Positions 1 through 11,194 of a stretch of 64,000 nt of DNA are shown here, piece after piece. The DNA is from Syngnathus acus. Lineage: Eukaryota > Chordata > Actinopteri > Syngnathiformes > Syngnathidae. A program made the position numbers and the translations under genes. The notes beneath the pieces were generated by a model that worked only from the letters and a program-made list of their open reading frames with translations, was not told the DNA's origin and ran no database searches. Within the stretch, counting starts at the first letter, position 1. Each line of letters begins with the position of its first letter. Where the stretch lies: NCBI RefSeq assembly GCF_901709675.1, contig NC_051092.1:16621128-16685127 (forward strand). The letters run 5' to 3'.

Positions 1-197
1 TCTGGGCAGTCGGAGAAATCAATGCCAACAAAAAAAATACATCCAGCCTAGTTAAGAAATCACCAGAAAGATCACCATGACAATTGTGAATAATAATAAA
101 TAATTATTATATATATTATATATATTATTATTATAATAATAAATAATTGTGATAAATAACTGGAACATCACTCAAATATTGGTGATCCCGTTGAGAG

Positions 198-533
198 CAA
201 TGTTCCCTCTAAGCTGCGCGTGTGCGCAATCGCGCACTGCCCGCACATTCTCAGCGCACAAGAAAATCTATCCAGCGCATAAACAACATCCCCCCACCGA
301 AGCGAAGCGAACACGCAGCGTTTGACGTCCCATTGAAACCACCCCCCCCCCGGAAGCGAAGCGAACACACAGCGTTTGACGTCCCATTACCCCCCCGAAG
401 CGAAGCGAGCTGCATGAAACCCGGCAAAGAGCAAGCCGCGGGTTGGCCACCTGATGTTGCTCACAGTAGTCCTCAGTTTGCTCAGGGAGCTTGTGTGTAT
501 GCCCAGATACATGAAATATTAGAGGGAACATTG
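198..533. mobile_element. hAT-type MITE inside M1 copy A
   Basis: This 336-bp insertion is bounded by perfect 15-bp inverted repeats, CAATGTTCCCTCTAA and its complement, and by an 8-bp duplication GTTGAGAG (190-197 and 534-541). The matching place in M1 copy B, near 16902, has GTTGAGAG once and no insertion, which is a direct empty site. The interior holds about three copies of a roughly 55-bp unit starting GAAGCGAAGCGA (299-411). No transposase is encoded. The 8-bp duplication and CA..TG ends fit the hAT superfamily. Confidence 0.93.
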
Positions 534-670
534 GTTGAGAGTCTCACATATTTCTTCGCTATCGAGTTTGCTACTGCATGCGCAGTGATACTGACCGGCA
601 GAATAACATCCGGTTGTTCCCAAAGATGATCTTTTTTCTGAAATAATTTTACGTTTACGGACTTAAGTAA

Positions 671-911
671 CCCGGCCGGGTCATACCAAAGACTTTAAAA
701 ATGGGACCCATTGCCTCCCTGCTTGGCACTCAGCATTAAGGGTTGGAATTGGGGGGTTAGATCACCAAATGATTCCCGAGCGCGGCGCCGCTGCTGCTCA
801 CTGCTCCCCTCTCCCCCAGGGGATGGATCAAAATCACACGGGGATGGGTCAAATGCAGAGGACAAATTTCACCACACCCAGATGCATGTGTGACGATCAT
901 TGGGACTTTAA
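671..911 (+). repeat. tRNA-derived SINE (family S1), 5' truncated, cargo of M1
   Basis: This is the body and tail of the SINE whose complete copy lies at about 10029-10346. It begins at the CCGGCCGGGTC that follows the B box, so the RNA polymerase III promoter is missing. The same truncated SINE lies at the same place in M1 copies B and C, so it moved with the MITE rather than inserting three times. Confidence 0.85.
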
Positions 912-1047
912 AAAAAAAAAAAAAAGAAAAATAGTCAAAATTTGGGTGCGTATTATACATGGGTACAGGCTTTTTTCCAGCATTGACATGCCATTTTTAG
1001 GGTGCGTATTATACATGGGGGCGCATTATACATGAATAAAAACGGTA

Positions 1048-2420
1048 AGTTCTTTATTTTCTGTAATGCAATTAAAAAAACAAAAATGTCATATTCTGGA
1101 TTCATTACAAATCAACTGAAATATTGCAAGCCTTTTAATATTTTAATATTGCTGATTATGGCATACAGCTTAAGAAAACTCAAATAGCATATCTCAAAAT
1201 ATTAGAATATCATGAAAAAGTATACTAGTAGGGTATTCAACTAATCACTTGAATCGTCTAATTAACTCGAAACACCTGCAAGGGTTTCCTGAGCCTTGAA
1301 AAACACTCAGCTTGGTTCAGTAAACTAAATCACAAGCATGGGGAAGACTGCTGATCTGACTGCTGTCCAGAGGACCATCATTGACACCCTCCATCAGGAG
1401 GGTAAGACACAAAAAGAAATTTCTCAAAGAGCAAGCTGTTCACAGAGTGCAGTTTCAAAGCACATCCACAAAAAGTCTGTTGGAAGGGGGAAATGTGGCA
1501 GGAAACACTGCACAACCAAGAGAGATGAGCGCACCCTTAACAGCATTGTGAAGAAGAGTCGCTTCCAGAATTTGGGGGAGCTTCAAAGACAGTGGACTGA
1601 AGCTGGAGTCCAGGTATCAAAAGCCACTGTTCACAGATGTGTGCGGGAAATGGGCTACAATAGCCGTATTCCCATGGTCAAGCCACTTCTGAACTCCAGA
1701 CAACGGAAGAAGCGTCTGACTTGGGCTATGGAAAAGAAGCACTTTTTTTTAGACGAAAGCAAGTTTTGTATTTCATTTGGAAGTCAAGGTGCCAGAGTCT
1801 GGAGAAAGGCTGGAGAGGAGCAAAATCCAAGTTGCTTGAAATCCAGTGTGAAGTTCCCACACTCAGCGATGGTTTGGGGAGCCATGTCAGCTGCTGGTGT
1901 TGGTCCACTGTGTTTCATCAAGTCCAGAGTAAATGCAGATTTTAGAGCACTACATGCTTCCGTCTGCTGAAGAGCTCTATGGAGATGATGATTTTCATTT
2001 TCCAGCATGATCTGGCACCTGCCCACAGTGCCAAAACCACCAGTAAATGGTGTACTGATCATGGCATTACTGTCCTCGATTGGCCTGCCCATTCTCCTGA
2101 CCTGAACCACATAGAGAATTTGTGGGGTATTGTGAAGAAGAAGCTGAAAGACACCAGACCCAACAATGCAAATGAGCTAAAGGCTGCTATTGAAGCATCC
2201 TGGGCATCCATAACACCTCAGCAATGCCACAGGCTGATTAACTCCATGCCACGCCGCAATGATGCAGTAATCCGTACAAAAGGATTCCCAACCAAGCACT
2301 GAGTGCATTAATGGACATGTTCAAATGTTTGATTTTGTTTTGCTGTTATAAATCTTTTTTTTTACTTGGTCTGAGGAAATATTCTAATATTTTGGGATTG
2401 GATTTTTGAATTTTCTTAAG
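1048..2420 (+). mobile_element. Tc1-like transposon T1, left and central part
   Basis: The left terminal repeat starts within TTCTTTATTTTCTGTAATGC (1050-1070), because M1 copy A has replaced or pushed away its outermost bases. The transposase reading frame is central. The inner part of the right terminal repeat begins near 2370 and stops at 2420. The right terminal repeat resumes at about 4034 and ends at 4183, so 2421-4033 is a later insertion. Confidence 0.85.
1338..2302 (+). pseudogene. Tc1-like transposase, frameshifted
   Basis: The product would be a cut-and-paste transposase acting on the T1 terminal repeats. Residues 1-120 form the bipartite paired-type helix-turn-helix region (the first helices include KTQKEISQRASCSQSAVSKH). 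The catalytic triad is still visible: Asp in FFLDESKF, Asp in FQHDLAPAHSAK and Glu in IENLWG, which fits the DD34E pattern of Tc1. The frame opens at 1338 and breaks near 1940, where a few codons are lost, and again near 2000, where there is an extra T. It then continues from about 2004 to the stop at 2300-2302. At least two frameshifts make it inactive. Total length is about 320-330 codons, near the usual 340. Confidence 0.9.
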
Positions 2421-4033
2421 ATTGTCAAACCTGCACTTCCCATTAAAGGGTTCGATAAGCCGGGGTGAAGAGACTCGTCCGTCTCTGACCACCTGAGTTA
2501 AATTAATTCTAAAAGAATCAATATAATCTCTTTATGACGCCATTCCCTCTGAAGTCAAACGACGCTCGTGCTGAGTAACTTAAATTTGAGACACGTCAGA
2601 ATAACCGCGCCATAATGATGGCTCCCTTCGGTGATTTGAGGCTTTTGTTATGTTACGGATATTTTTTCGTTGATTTACTAGAGCGCACTCGCCCTAGCTG
2701 AGCTCAAGATAACTACTTCGAACCAGATCTGACAATTCCTGATGTTAAGGATTAAAGCTGTCTTCACTTTAAAAAGAATTGAACGGATTTAAAGAATGAT
2801 TATGATAGGGAAATAAAGAGATTTTAAAGTTCTAATTGCTCCATATAAAACCATGCTAAACATAGTTAATACGAAAAAATCGATAACCAAATTAAGGATT
2901 AAGAAGAGATTTAATGAATAAGCAAGAAAAAGAATTACAAGTCGAAACAAACAACACTCACCCACTCAAAACAAAAGAGGAGACTAAAGGTCTAAAATCC
3001 TATTTGGTTGAACAAGTCGAGTGATCGGCTCTCCTTTGTTCCAAAATCCGAATTCTGTTTAAAAAAGAGGAAAGGTCTGGCCGTGAGGAGCTTAGCCAAA
3101 GCCGTAATTGGCGTCTTCCCCTTTCTGCCCGAAGCGGCTGTCTCCTCTGCCTTCCTCGAAGCTTAAAATTTGACAAAGTCCAATTCGAAGCTTAAAATTT
3201 GACAAAGTCCAATTCGAAGACTCTGGAAATTCATCTTAGTAGATTTTGGTTCAATATCAAAAAGAATGAAAAATCCATCTTCGTCTAAACGGCGTTCTTT
3301 ACTCCGGGCAGCGTCACGGCCATCACCCTGATTAGGAAGAAGCGCCTCGCTCTGTGTCAGTACAACATATTTATAGGCTTCTGGCATTAGCTCATCGGAA
3401 TATGTAGGTGAAAGGTCAGAATCCCTGCACCAGGTCAAAAGAATATCTCGATGAAAGGTCAGAATCCCAGCACCAGGTCATAGGAATATCTAGGTGAAAG
3501 GTCAGAATCCCTGCACCATGTCATAAAAATATCTAGGTGAATATTTGGTCGATTCCAATAGTATAACAAACAACACCTTTTGTCTCCACACAACTTAATA
3601 CATTCATGTATCGATGGAACAACAATGTTAAATACAGGTTGGATAAAACATTGCAACATTAAAATCATATATCTTGTCTAGTAAAGATCAATCTTCACAC
3701 ATAATCCTACTTAGCCATAATAATGGGTTCTTCTAACTTTAACATTTATATTGATATTGCTCAAGCTGTTACATCTTAAAATTATGGCATAGCAAACTCA
3801 TATTTCACAATTGTGCGTTGCTACGTGTTTGAACAGGTCGTGTCGTCCCAATTGCTAACAATTTATTAGATTTGTTAGTTTCCATCAGGTCACCCCTATG
3901 ACAAGCTTTAACACCAACTCCTGGTGAAATTTTGGAACTACTACATGTTTTGGGATATCCAATGTGCCTGGGCCAAATTCGATACCCAATTTTACACCAT
4001 CTTGTACCACCATGCCACTTGACAGCGGTAAAA
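2421..4033. mobile_element. Unassigned 1.6-kb insertion in Tc1 T1
   Basis: Both sides of this block join Tc1 terminal-repeat sequence, and about 8 bp of that repeat are missing at the junction. It starts TGTCAAACC (2423) and ends near GGTAAAACA, so a solo LTR is possible, but no clean target duplication is visible. It contains a direct duplication of CGAAGCTTAAAATTTGACAA at 3158-3215 and a minisatellite of about 56 bp with the core AAGGTCAGAATCCC (about 3410-3545). On the minus strand an open stretch at about 3885-4035 encodes a protein-like sequence (YVLPLSSGMVVQDGVKLG near its start) that I cannot name. Confidence 0.55.
3405..3545. repeat. Minisatellite, about 56-bp unit x 2.5
   Basis: Units share AAGGTCAGAATCCC(T/A)GCACCA(G/T)GTCA followed by ATATCT and are spaced about 56 bp apart. 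Confidence 0.8.
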
Positions 4034-4183
4034 CATAATCAGCAATATTAAAATAATAAAAGGCTTGAAATATTTCAGTTGACTTGTAATGAATCCAGAA
4101 TGTATGACATTTTTGTTTTTTTAATTGCATTACAGAAAATAAAGAACTTTATCACAATATTCTAATTTTCTGAGACAGTCCTG
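4034..4183 (+). repeat. Right terminal inverted repeat of Tc1 T1
   Basis: Inverted match of the left terminal repeat at 1048-1200, for example AAAATGTCATATTCTGGATT at 1082-1101 against its near-complement at 4090-4110. It ends GAGACAGTCCTG followed by TA (4184-4185), a typical Tc1 terminus. Confidence 0.85.
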
Positions 4184-4287
4184 TATATATCATCTGCAAA
4201 GTCCAAATAATCAAGTTTTGATGTCAGCTTCCATCTAATTCCATTTCCTCCCTCTTGAACTGCTCTTCTTCTTTTGCCAAATAATAA

Positions 4288-5251
4288 TTAACTTAGAATT
4301 TCATGGCTGCAACACGTCCAGTAGAAGTTGGGAAAGGTGGCAAAAAATACTAAGAAAGCTGAGAAAAGCTCATCAAACACCTATTTGGAACATCCCACAT
4401 GTGATCAGGCTAATTGGGAACAGGTGGGTACCATGATTGGGTATAAAAGGAGCCTCCCCAAACATGCTCAGTCATTCACAAGCAAGGATGGGGCAAGGTT
4501 CACCACTTTGTCCAAACTGCGTTAGAAAATAGTTGAACAGTTTAAGAACATTTCTCAAAGCAAAATTGTAAGGAATTTAGGGATTTCAACATCTACGATC
4601 CATAATATCATCAAAAGGTTCCGAGAATCTGGTGAAATCACTGCACGTAAGCGCCACGGCCGGAAACCATACAACATACAACATACAGATGCTGTCATCC
4701 AAACAACGTCTTTTTCATGGACGCCGCTGCTTATTTCAGCAAGATAATGCCAAGCCAGATTCTGCACCTGTTACAACAGCGTGGCTTAGAAGTAAAAGAG
4801 TCCAGGTTCTCCCCTGGCCCGCTTGCAGTCCAGACCTGTCTCCCATTGAAAATATGTGGCGCATTATGAAGCGTAAAATACGACAGGGAAGACCCCGGAC
4901 TGTTGAACAACTGAAGCGGTTCATCAAGCAAGAATGGGAAAGAATTCCTCATGAGAAGCTAAGAGAATTAGTCTCCTCTATTCCAAAACATTTATTGAGT
5001 GTTATTAAAAGGAAAGGTGATATAACGAAGTGGTAAACATGCCCTTTCCCAACTTCTACTGCAAGTGTGGCAGCCATGAAATTCTAAGTTAATTATTATT
5101 AGAAAATTAAATAAAGTTTATGAGTTTGAGCATTAAATATGTTGTCTTTGTAGTGTATTCAATTGAATATAGGCTGAAAAGGATTTTCAAATCATTGTAT
5201 TTTGTTTTTATTTACATTTTACACAATTTCCCAACTTCAATCGAATCCAGT
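4288..5251 (+). mobile_element. Tc1-like transposon T2, copy 1 (decayed)
   Basis: Inverted sequences flank the coding part: the left copy, from AACTTAGAATTTCATGGCTG, is at 4291-4340 and its complement is at 5037-5097. The outer right end (ACACAATTTCCCAACTTC, near 5222) matches the inverted end of copy 2 near 55030. The outer left end is missing. The interval around 5131-5150 is an uninterrupted version of the site that holds M1 copy D in copy 2. Confidence 0.85.
4501..5036 (+). pseudogene. Tc1-like transposase, internally deleted
   Basis: The N-terminal helix-turn-helix region is recognisable at about 4520-4665 but is broken by stops and frameshifts. A jump at about 4665-4695 removes the middle of the protein, including the first catalytic Asp. 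From about 4695 the frame is open and ends at 5036 with GDITKW. It keeps the second Asp (FQQDNAKP) and the Glu (SPIENMW). It is inactive. The deletion differs from that of copy 2 (minus strand, 55720-56830), which lacks the Glu instead. Confidence 0.88.
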
Positions 5252-5254
5252 TTG

Positions 5255-5790
5255 TACTTCTCTTCACCTCTTTGTTCTTCTCTGCATACTTCTCTTTTAG
5301 CTACTTCTTGATTCTTTCGGAATGTGTTCCCAGGATCTTCTTATTTATTTCTTCTCTTTGCTCTACGAGGCTCCATGATTCCTCACTGATCCATGGCTTC
5401 TTCTTTTTCCGTGGTGTACCCAATACTGCCTCCGCTCCTTCTATGTATGCCCTCTCCATTACTTGGAAGTCACCCTCTACCTCTTCATCTCCTGCTCCTC
5501 CTCGCTCTTCCTCTTCCATACTTGGTACCTGTTTGTTAGACGGATAGTGAAGGTCTTTAACATGTTTTCGTTCTTCAGTTTTGCAATGTCATACTTGATT
5601 CTGGTGTTTTTCCTTTCTTTTAGTTGTCTCTTCAATCTTAGCTTGAATCGTTGTACATACAAGATAGTGGTCACTTCCAATGTCTGCAGACCTGTGTACT
5701 CTTGTATCATTCACTGAATTCCTAAATCGTTTATTGATGAGTGTGTGATCAATCTGATTCCTGGTCTTCCCATCTGAAAATGTTCAGTAC
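5255..5790 (-). pseudogene. LINE fragment, RTE/CFDP2-like endonuclease C-terminus and linker
   Basis: On the minus strand the decayed frames read as the end of an AP-type endonuclease domain (a motif resembling TRNQIDHTLINKRFRNSVND at about 5790-5700). This is followed by a lysine-rich linker and a WISEESWSLVEQREEINKK-like stretch (about 5400-5340). This order is typical of RTE-type LINE proteins that annotators call craniofacial development protein 2-like. Several stops and frameshifts are present and neither end of the element is seen. Confidence 0.65.
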
Positions 5791-7084
5791 TTGATTGTAT
5801 CTTGTGTTTTGATTAATGCTAGACGCCAGCTTTGGATTACTACTGAACGTTCTGGACAGAGGGAAATGTTTTGCCTAACAATGAAACGATATGTGTCAAA
5901 AGATAGTGTCAAAAGAACAAACAAATGCATGGTAAGTGGTGAGTCAGAACTTTGCATAGTCAGGGAACATTAACAAATTGATGATGTCACAGCCAAAAGT
6001 TCACATAATTCCGTACAAATTGACAAAATTGAAAGAATGATGAATGGGCGGTGTGCAACAGTGGGCGAAGTGGACGTATGTGCAAGAATGGTTTACAGGA
6101 AGGACACTTGGAGATAAAACCGGTAGAGGTGCCAGAGGAAGAGCGGCAGGAAGAAAACAACCAAGAACCCGGCCAAAGGCGATCGCCAAGGCCGAAAGAC
6201 GGGATGGAAAACAACAGCCCCCACACACACCAAATCGCCCATAATCAGCACCCACCCCCACGGAACCAGCTCTCACCGAACCAGCACCCACTCCCATGGA
6301 ATCAAACTCTCCTGCGAACTTGCCACACCACCTGACTCATCACCCATTGAATTCGGCCCACACTGGCATGTGCAACTGAATATAAGCCGACCAAAGAACC
6401 TTGAACGTTGCCTTTTCTGAATGGAGACTTTCTGCTCTTGAGCATGGTCGCACGAAAGGCCCAGCGCTGTATTGTACTATCCTGAAAACAGAGCTTTCTT
6501 AACAAGAATTGTGATTGACCTCAACCAACCTAGTAAGTCTAAATTTTGTTTCGCTGTATTAGCCTTTTCCTAAAACTTAAGAAATAAAACGAGCACGCAG
6601 TGAGTAAATTGGATAACAGGTGATTGGCTATGGCTTTTGCCGTGAGGCGCGGATAGCGCGCTTCCCAAATTGTGGACCAAATCCAACAATATAGTGAAGT
6701 TAACTTATAATGTTCTTTTTTTTTTTTTTAAGCATGAATATTGTGACTGAGATTTGGCCCAATAAATAAAGAATGCCTGACTGCACAACATAAATAAAAT
6801 ACAAGGAGTTGGCGACTGAGTTAGGAGATAAAGGTGAACTATCGTGTCTTGACAGGCTCCACTGCGTCTATCCCAATTCAAGGTTTTGCGATCCACAGTG
6901 AACAAATGTTCTTCCGCAATAAACTAATTTTTTGAAACTTCCATGTCCCCAAATACCTCAAAATTATCAAGTGTGGTCGATAAACATGTTGCAACTAACT
7001 TTCAACACTTTTTGGCCAGTCAAGAATAGGTTATCCCGTCCTGCGTGCGATAAACAGTGAAATACTGCATAAGAAATATCAAAT
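5791..7084. other. Stretch with no assignable gene
   Basis: It holds a frame at 6051-6335 rich in Pro, His and Gln without recognisable domains, a poly-T run at 6715-6731 and an AATAAA-type signal near 6760. I see no repeat boundary or known family. The most likely content is decayed transposon and intergenic sequence. Confidence 0.4.
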
Positions 7085-7255
7085 AAAAAACGAGGCGACA
7101 AAGGAGATTCCGCTGGATATCAAGTTTAAGGATATGGTGAGGGAGAACATGCAGGTGGTTGGTGTGGGAGAGGAAAATACAGAGAACAGAGTGAGGTGGA
7201 AACTATTGATCTACTGTGGCGACCTCTAACGGGAGCAGCCCAAAGAAGAAGGCGA
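7085..7255 (+). pseudogene. LINE fragment, 3' end of ORF2
   Basis: The plus strand reads KEIPLDIKFKDMVRENMQVV, then GEENTENRVRWKLLIYCGDL, a stop and a REQPKEE-like tail. This is the usual C-terminal ending of RTE/Jockey-like LINE proteins in fish. The 5' part is absent. It may be related to the family at 5255-5790, but on the opposite strand. Confidence 0.6.
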
Positions 7256-7639
7256 TCAGTTCTAAGAGATAGAGTCGCAAACAACATATTTAGCAAGCCA
7301 GAGGTAATAATTCTGAATGGAATGCAACCCAAACCTGCGCGATGTTACAGGGAATCACCTCACATTAATGGCAGAAACGAGTCCTTTATCAGGTCTTTGA
7401 AGACACGATCCGTGACCCACGCGCGATCTGAACGCGCATGTGCAGAAGGTCGGCCATTTTGGATCGCTAACTATGGCAAATACACTAAGTCAAATCACGT
7501 TCGCACACGTAACGTGCATAGGCGGTGTTCAGGCAAACACGCAAAATGATTGGTGGTGCCGCCACAATTCACAATTACTTCCTAATCCAAATGTTAAAAT
7601 CTTCACTGTATTCTTTTTATGGAATTGGGTATTTTGTCT

Positions 7640-8370
7640 TAAATCCACCTCTAATACTTTCGTGTACTGTTCATTTTTTAAAAATGATTAAAATACATTT
7701 ATTGAACAGTATTTATTGAACTTTTTTTTTTTTCAATATCTTCTGTTTAATATGGCCTGAATCTCCACTCTCCACAAACGCGGGCGTGTAGCGGTTGAGT
7801 TGAGCATGCGCGTCTCAGAACAGAAACACCAAAAGATAATTTTTCGTCGCTTATATGAATTTTGAGATCACCTGGAGCCAAAATCATAATCATGATTAAA
7901 ATTTGATTAATTGAGCAGCCCTTGTGGTAAAATAAGGGTTGTGTATGGGCTAAGTGGGCATGGGTTACAACTGGGCAACACATCTTATTCCCAATCTGCA
8001 GCTATTGAAGGGCAGTTTCAGCTATGTGCTGGTGAAGAATGTTTGCATCGCTTATTTCCATGTGCCTTGTCGTTTTCAAGCTCAGTTCTTTCATGTACTA
8101 AATGATGACTGTAGTATGTTCCATGTGCTTATGGATATTGTTTTTTCTTCTTGCCACTGTAAGTCCACGTGACTCGTTTGAATGGTTTGTCTTGAGGTAA
8201 CTCCTTACAGTAGGGCTGCTCAATTGTGGATAAAAATCATAATCACGATTATTTTGTTCAATCTTGAAGTCCCGATTTACACGTTTACGTTTTTGAAATT
8301 GGAACAGCATTTATTGAACATGTTTTGGATGCTATTTATTGAACATGTTTAAAAAACACTCTCCTGTTAA
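7640..8370. repeat. Pair of inverted DNA-transposon ends
   Basis: AATCATAATCATGATTAAAA leading to GAGCAGCCCT (7885-7922) and its near-inverse AGGGCTGCTCAATT followed by AATCATAATCACGATTATTT (8212-8260) face each other across 287 bp. Both flanks repeat CATTTATTGAACA. They look like the termini of one non-autonomous family in opposite orientation. Boundaries are uncertain and no coding sequence is present. The family is not assigned. Confidence 0.4.
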
Positions 8371-8373
8371 CAG

Positions 8374-9700
8374 TGTTGGGAAAGGTAATTTTCTCCACAA
8401 TTTAGTTCAAAGTTCAGTTCAAAAATTTTAAAATGAACTTGTTCAGTTTATAGTTCATAAATGATATTTTATGAACTAGGTTTATGGTTCCAAAAACGAA
8501 AAGTTTATAGTTTTTTTCTTCCCCAATCAAAAAAAGTTGCTTCGAGCTGTTACCCGCCGGCATTTTATCAGGTGCTATCACCGTACAATCTTAAATACAA
8601 GAGTAAATTGCTTGAATAGTCTTTTTCTTTAATTAATTGAAACAAAAATATAACTGTGGTCCAGAATGTGCAAACACAATCTGCTGTGGGTGCCAGACCA
8701 AGGTTGCAAATGAAACGTATACAAATGAAGTTTTCAATGTTCAAAACAAAAATTATATTTGCTTTAACTAACGTTTTTTTTTTTTTTTTTGTGAATGTAA
8801 TATTTCTTGTTTGCCCAAAGAACTAGACAACGTTTAGAATTCGGGACATGAGAGTGTAAAGGTAGAGGTGCAAAGCCCAAATAAATTACTAAAACAGAAA
8901 CAATCTCATTAAGAGTAATTTTTAGTTGAAATTCCTGAACACTCTCACAGGATGATCCTTATCGTTGCCGTTTGACACGAAAGGGCGAGTGGGGCTGCTC
9001 GTCGCGCAACATGAGTTTACATCAGGGGTCTCAAACTCCAGTCCTCGGGGGCCGCATTCCTACATGTTTTCCAAGTTTCCCTCGTTAAACACACCTTGAG
9101 ATTCTTCATGCACCCTTGTTTAATAAAAGTATTTTCCAAATTGGATCAAGTCGTCTGTCTCCTGCATTGCCGTTGTCTTAACACATGTGACTACACCTAA
9201 GCCACAAAAATCACAAGATCCCCAGTTCAAGCCCAAATAGTCAAATACACGTGAGTGCATGGATGGTTCAGACATAAAATTGCCCATTTGGAACCCACAT
9301 AAGACCCAGTCGGAAACCCATGTAAGCTCATGGGGGCTAAACACAGGTGTGCCCCTGGTGGAACCCAGGCACAAAACCAGACCTAGAAGCAAAATGCAAC
9401 TGCTTTAAACAAATTCAGGGATGGTATTTTATTTCTCCATTTACATTTATGTATGTGAAATTTACCCATAATTATTACTATATTTCACAGTGTCCTCATT
9501 TGGATTGGTGTTTTATCCATATCATATAGAATTTGGTTCAAATTTAGTTGAGGTACTATATCCATTTTAATACGCGTCCAGATTATTTCATCCAGTGTTG
9601 AGAAAGTTAATTTTCTACACGTCCTAGTTCAAAGTTTAGTTCACAACTTGAGAAAGATTTTGGGGGATGTGAAAACATAAAGAATCAGATTTTTTGAAAA
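8374..9700. other. AT-rich stretch with MITE fragments
   Basis: CAGTGTTGGGAAAG followed by repeated AGTTCAAAGTTCAG (8371-8440) and CAGTGTTGAGAAAGTTAATT (9594-9613) are two ends of one family. A truncated hAT-type MITE of the 14300-14500 family lies at about 9026-9105. A poly-T run is at 8775-8790. No supported gene. Confidence 0.45.
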
Positions 9701-9829
9701 ACAAAAAGAAAAAAAAGCATTCATCCAATTATTTCTATATACTCCAGTCATAGATTCAAAGTGTATAGTTTTTCATTTTGTCATGTGCAGAATGGAGCAG
9801 GGTACCATATGCAGCTTGGACCAGGGTCT

Positions 9830-10590
9830 ATTGATGGGAAAATGGTGGTGGAGGACAGGATGAGGGGAACAAACAGGCAGAGGAACATAACAATGGACTG
9901 GTAGCAGAAACGGACAGGAACCAGACGTGGGGAAACCACAGACAAAGTGAGCAGGGTAAACAGGATGAACAGGACGATCCGACAGGCAGTGACACGCGAA
10001 CAGGGCTTAAGCCAGCTCAGTGGCCGACCAGCTCAGTGGCCTAGTGGTAGAGTGTCCGCCCTGAGACTGGAAGGTTGTGGGTTCAAACCCCGGCCGGGTC
10101 ATACCAAAGACTATAAAAATGGGACCCATTGCCTTCCTGCTTGGCACTCAGCATTAAGGGTTGGAATTGGGGGGTTAGATCACCAAATGATTCCCGAGCG
10201 CGGCACCGCTGCTGCTCACTGCTCCCCTCTCCCCCAGGGGATGGATCAAAATCACATGGGGATGGGTTAAATGCAGAGGACAAATTTCACCACACCCAGA
10301 TGTGTGTGTGACGATCATTGGGACTTTAACTTAACTTTAACTTTAAATACAAGACAGGTAACAAGGGGCAGGTGATGGTGATTGCAATGATTACGGGTAG
10401 GACACAGGCGGGGAGTGCCGAGACGCGGGACAGAGACGCGAACGGACACCATGACAACGAAACACGCAATGTGTCAAACGGGGCTAGCAGGAGAAAGGCA
10501 TGGAGAGGCTTGACTCCGCAGGGCAATCGGCGCAACCGAGAAGCGGAGGCGTGAAAAATGGTGATCAGCGCACCCAAGGAGCGGAGATGT
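9830..10590 (-). repeat. LTR-like sequence interrupted by a SINE
   Basis: After removal of the SINE (about 10029-10346), the minus strand reads CACCTGCCCCTTGTTACCTG then TCTTGTATTT. This resembles the core promoter region of the solo LTR at 18248-18608 (CACCTGCCTCTTGTTACCTG). Ends and target duplication were not found, so this is an inferred LTR of the same class. Confidence 0.5.
10029..10346 (+). repeat. Complete tRNA-derived SINE (family S1)
   Basis: The head has RNA polymerase III boxes: an A box TGGCCTAGTGG at 10037-10047 and a B box GGTTCAAACCC at 10080-10090. A family-specific body follows (CCGGCCGGGTCATACCAAAG onward). The tail is a short ACTTTAACTTTA repeat. About 318 bp. Other copies are the inverted full copy at about 25300-25615 and truncated copies carried inside M1 MITEs. 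Confidence 0.9.
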
Positions 10591-10841
10591 GTTACATTTA
10601 GGGTTTTTTGAAGTGTAATTTGTCTTAAAGAGATGAAAAGATTACAGTTTCATCAACAAACTGACTAATTTTAAACACTTGGTTTAACACTTTAATGCCC
10701 TCTAAGACATTCTTTACTTTAAGATAGGCTAGTAATTGTGTCGCATAGAATGAATAGTTTCGGCAAAATTGAACACCCTTGTCTACCACAAGCAACATTA
10801 ATTCTTGCAGTGACACCTTGGTGCAGTATAACATCAATCCA

Positions 10842-11190
10842 TCCATTTTCTGTACTGCTTTGTCCCCACAGGGGTCGCGGGTGTGCTGGAGCCTATCCCA
10901 GCCGTCATCAGGCAGTTGGAAGGGGACACCCTGAACTGGTTGCCAGCCAATTGCACAGAGACGAACAACCATCCGCACTCGCACTCACACCAAGGGGCAA
11001 TTTGGAGTGCTCAAACGGCCTACCAAGCATGTTTTTAGGATGTGGGAGGAAACCGGAGTACCCAGAGAACACCCACGCGGACACGGGGAGAACATGCTAA
11101 CTCCACACAGGGAGGGCCGGAGGTGGAATCAAATCCACACCCTCCTAACTGTGAGGCCGACGTGCTAACCAGTGCACCACCGAGCCGCGC
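10842..11190 (-). repeat. tRNA-derived SINE (family S2), minus strand
   Basis: Read on the minus strand it starts GCGGCTCGGTGGTGCACTGG, then TTAGCACGTCGGCC (A-box region) and a B-box-like GGATTTGATTCC. It continues with the body containing AACATGCTTGGTAGGCCGTT and ends in CAGAAAATGGATGGATTGAT. It matches the plus copy at 52946-53350 throughout. Confidence 0.85.
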
Positions 11191-11194
11191 AGTA

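Larger units (their letters stand above)
1..1045. mobile_element. MITE family M1, copy A (5' end outside window)
   Basis: Non-autonomous DNA transposon without coding capacity. The right end (about 940-1045) carries the repeated motif GCGCATTATACATG and closes in CGG followed by TA. The sequence is nearly colinear with the complete copy at 16473-17428 apart from a 336-bp insertion at 198-533. It contains an AT-rich inverted region at 85-150 and a 5'-truncated SINE at about 671-911. It sits inside the left terminal repeat of the Tc1 element that resumes at 1048, so it is the younger insertion. TA target duplication is shown by copy D (55123-55622). Confidence 0.85.

Noticed and set aside
222-629. 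135-codon plus-strand frame near the window start
   Set aside because: It runs through the hAT MITE and its GAAGCGAAGCG tandem units and has no domain.
6051-6335. 94-codon Pro/His-rich plus-strand frame
   Set aside because: No recognisable domain, no splice or promoter context. A gag-like zinc knuckle was considered, but the Cys/His spacing is wrong.
10029-10095. tRNA-like sequence with A and B boxes
   Set aside because: No complete cloverleaf, and it continues into a SINE body present in several copies, so it is a SINE head and not a tRNA gene.
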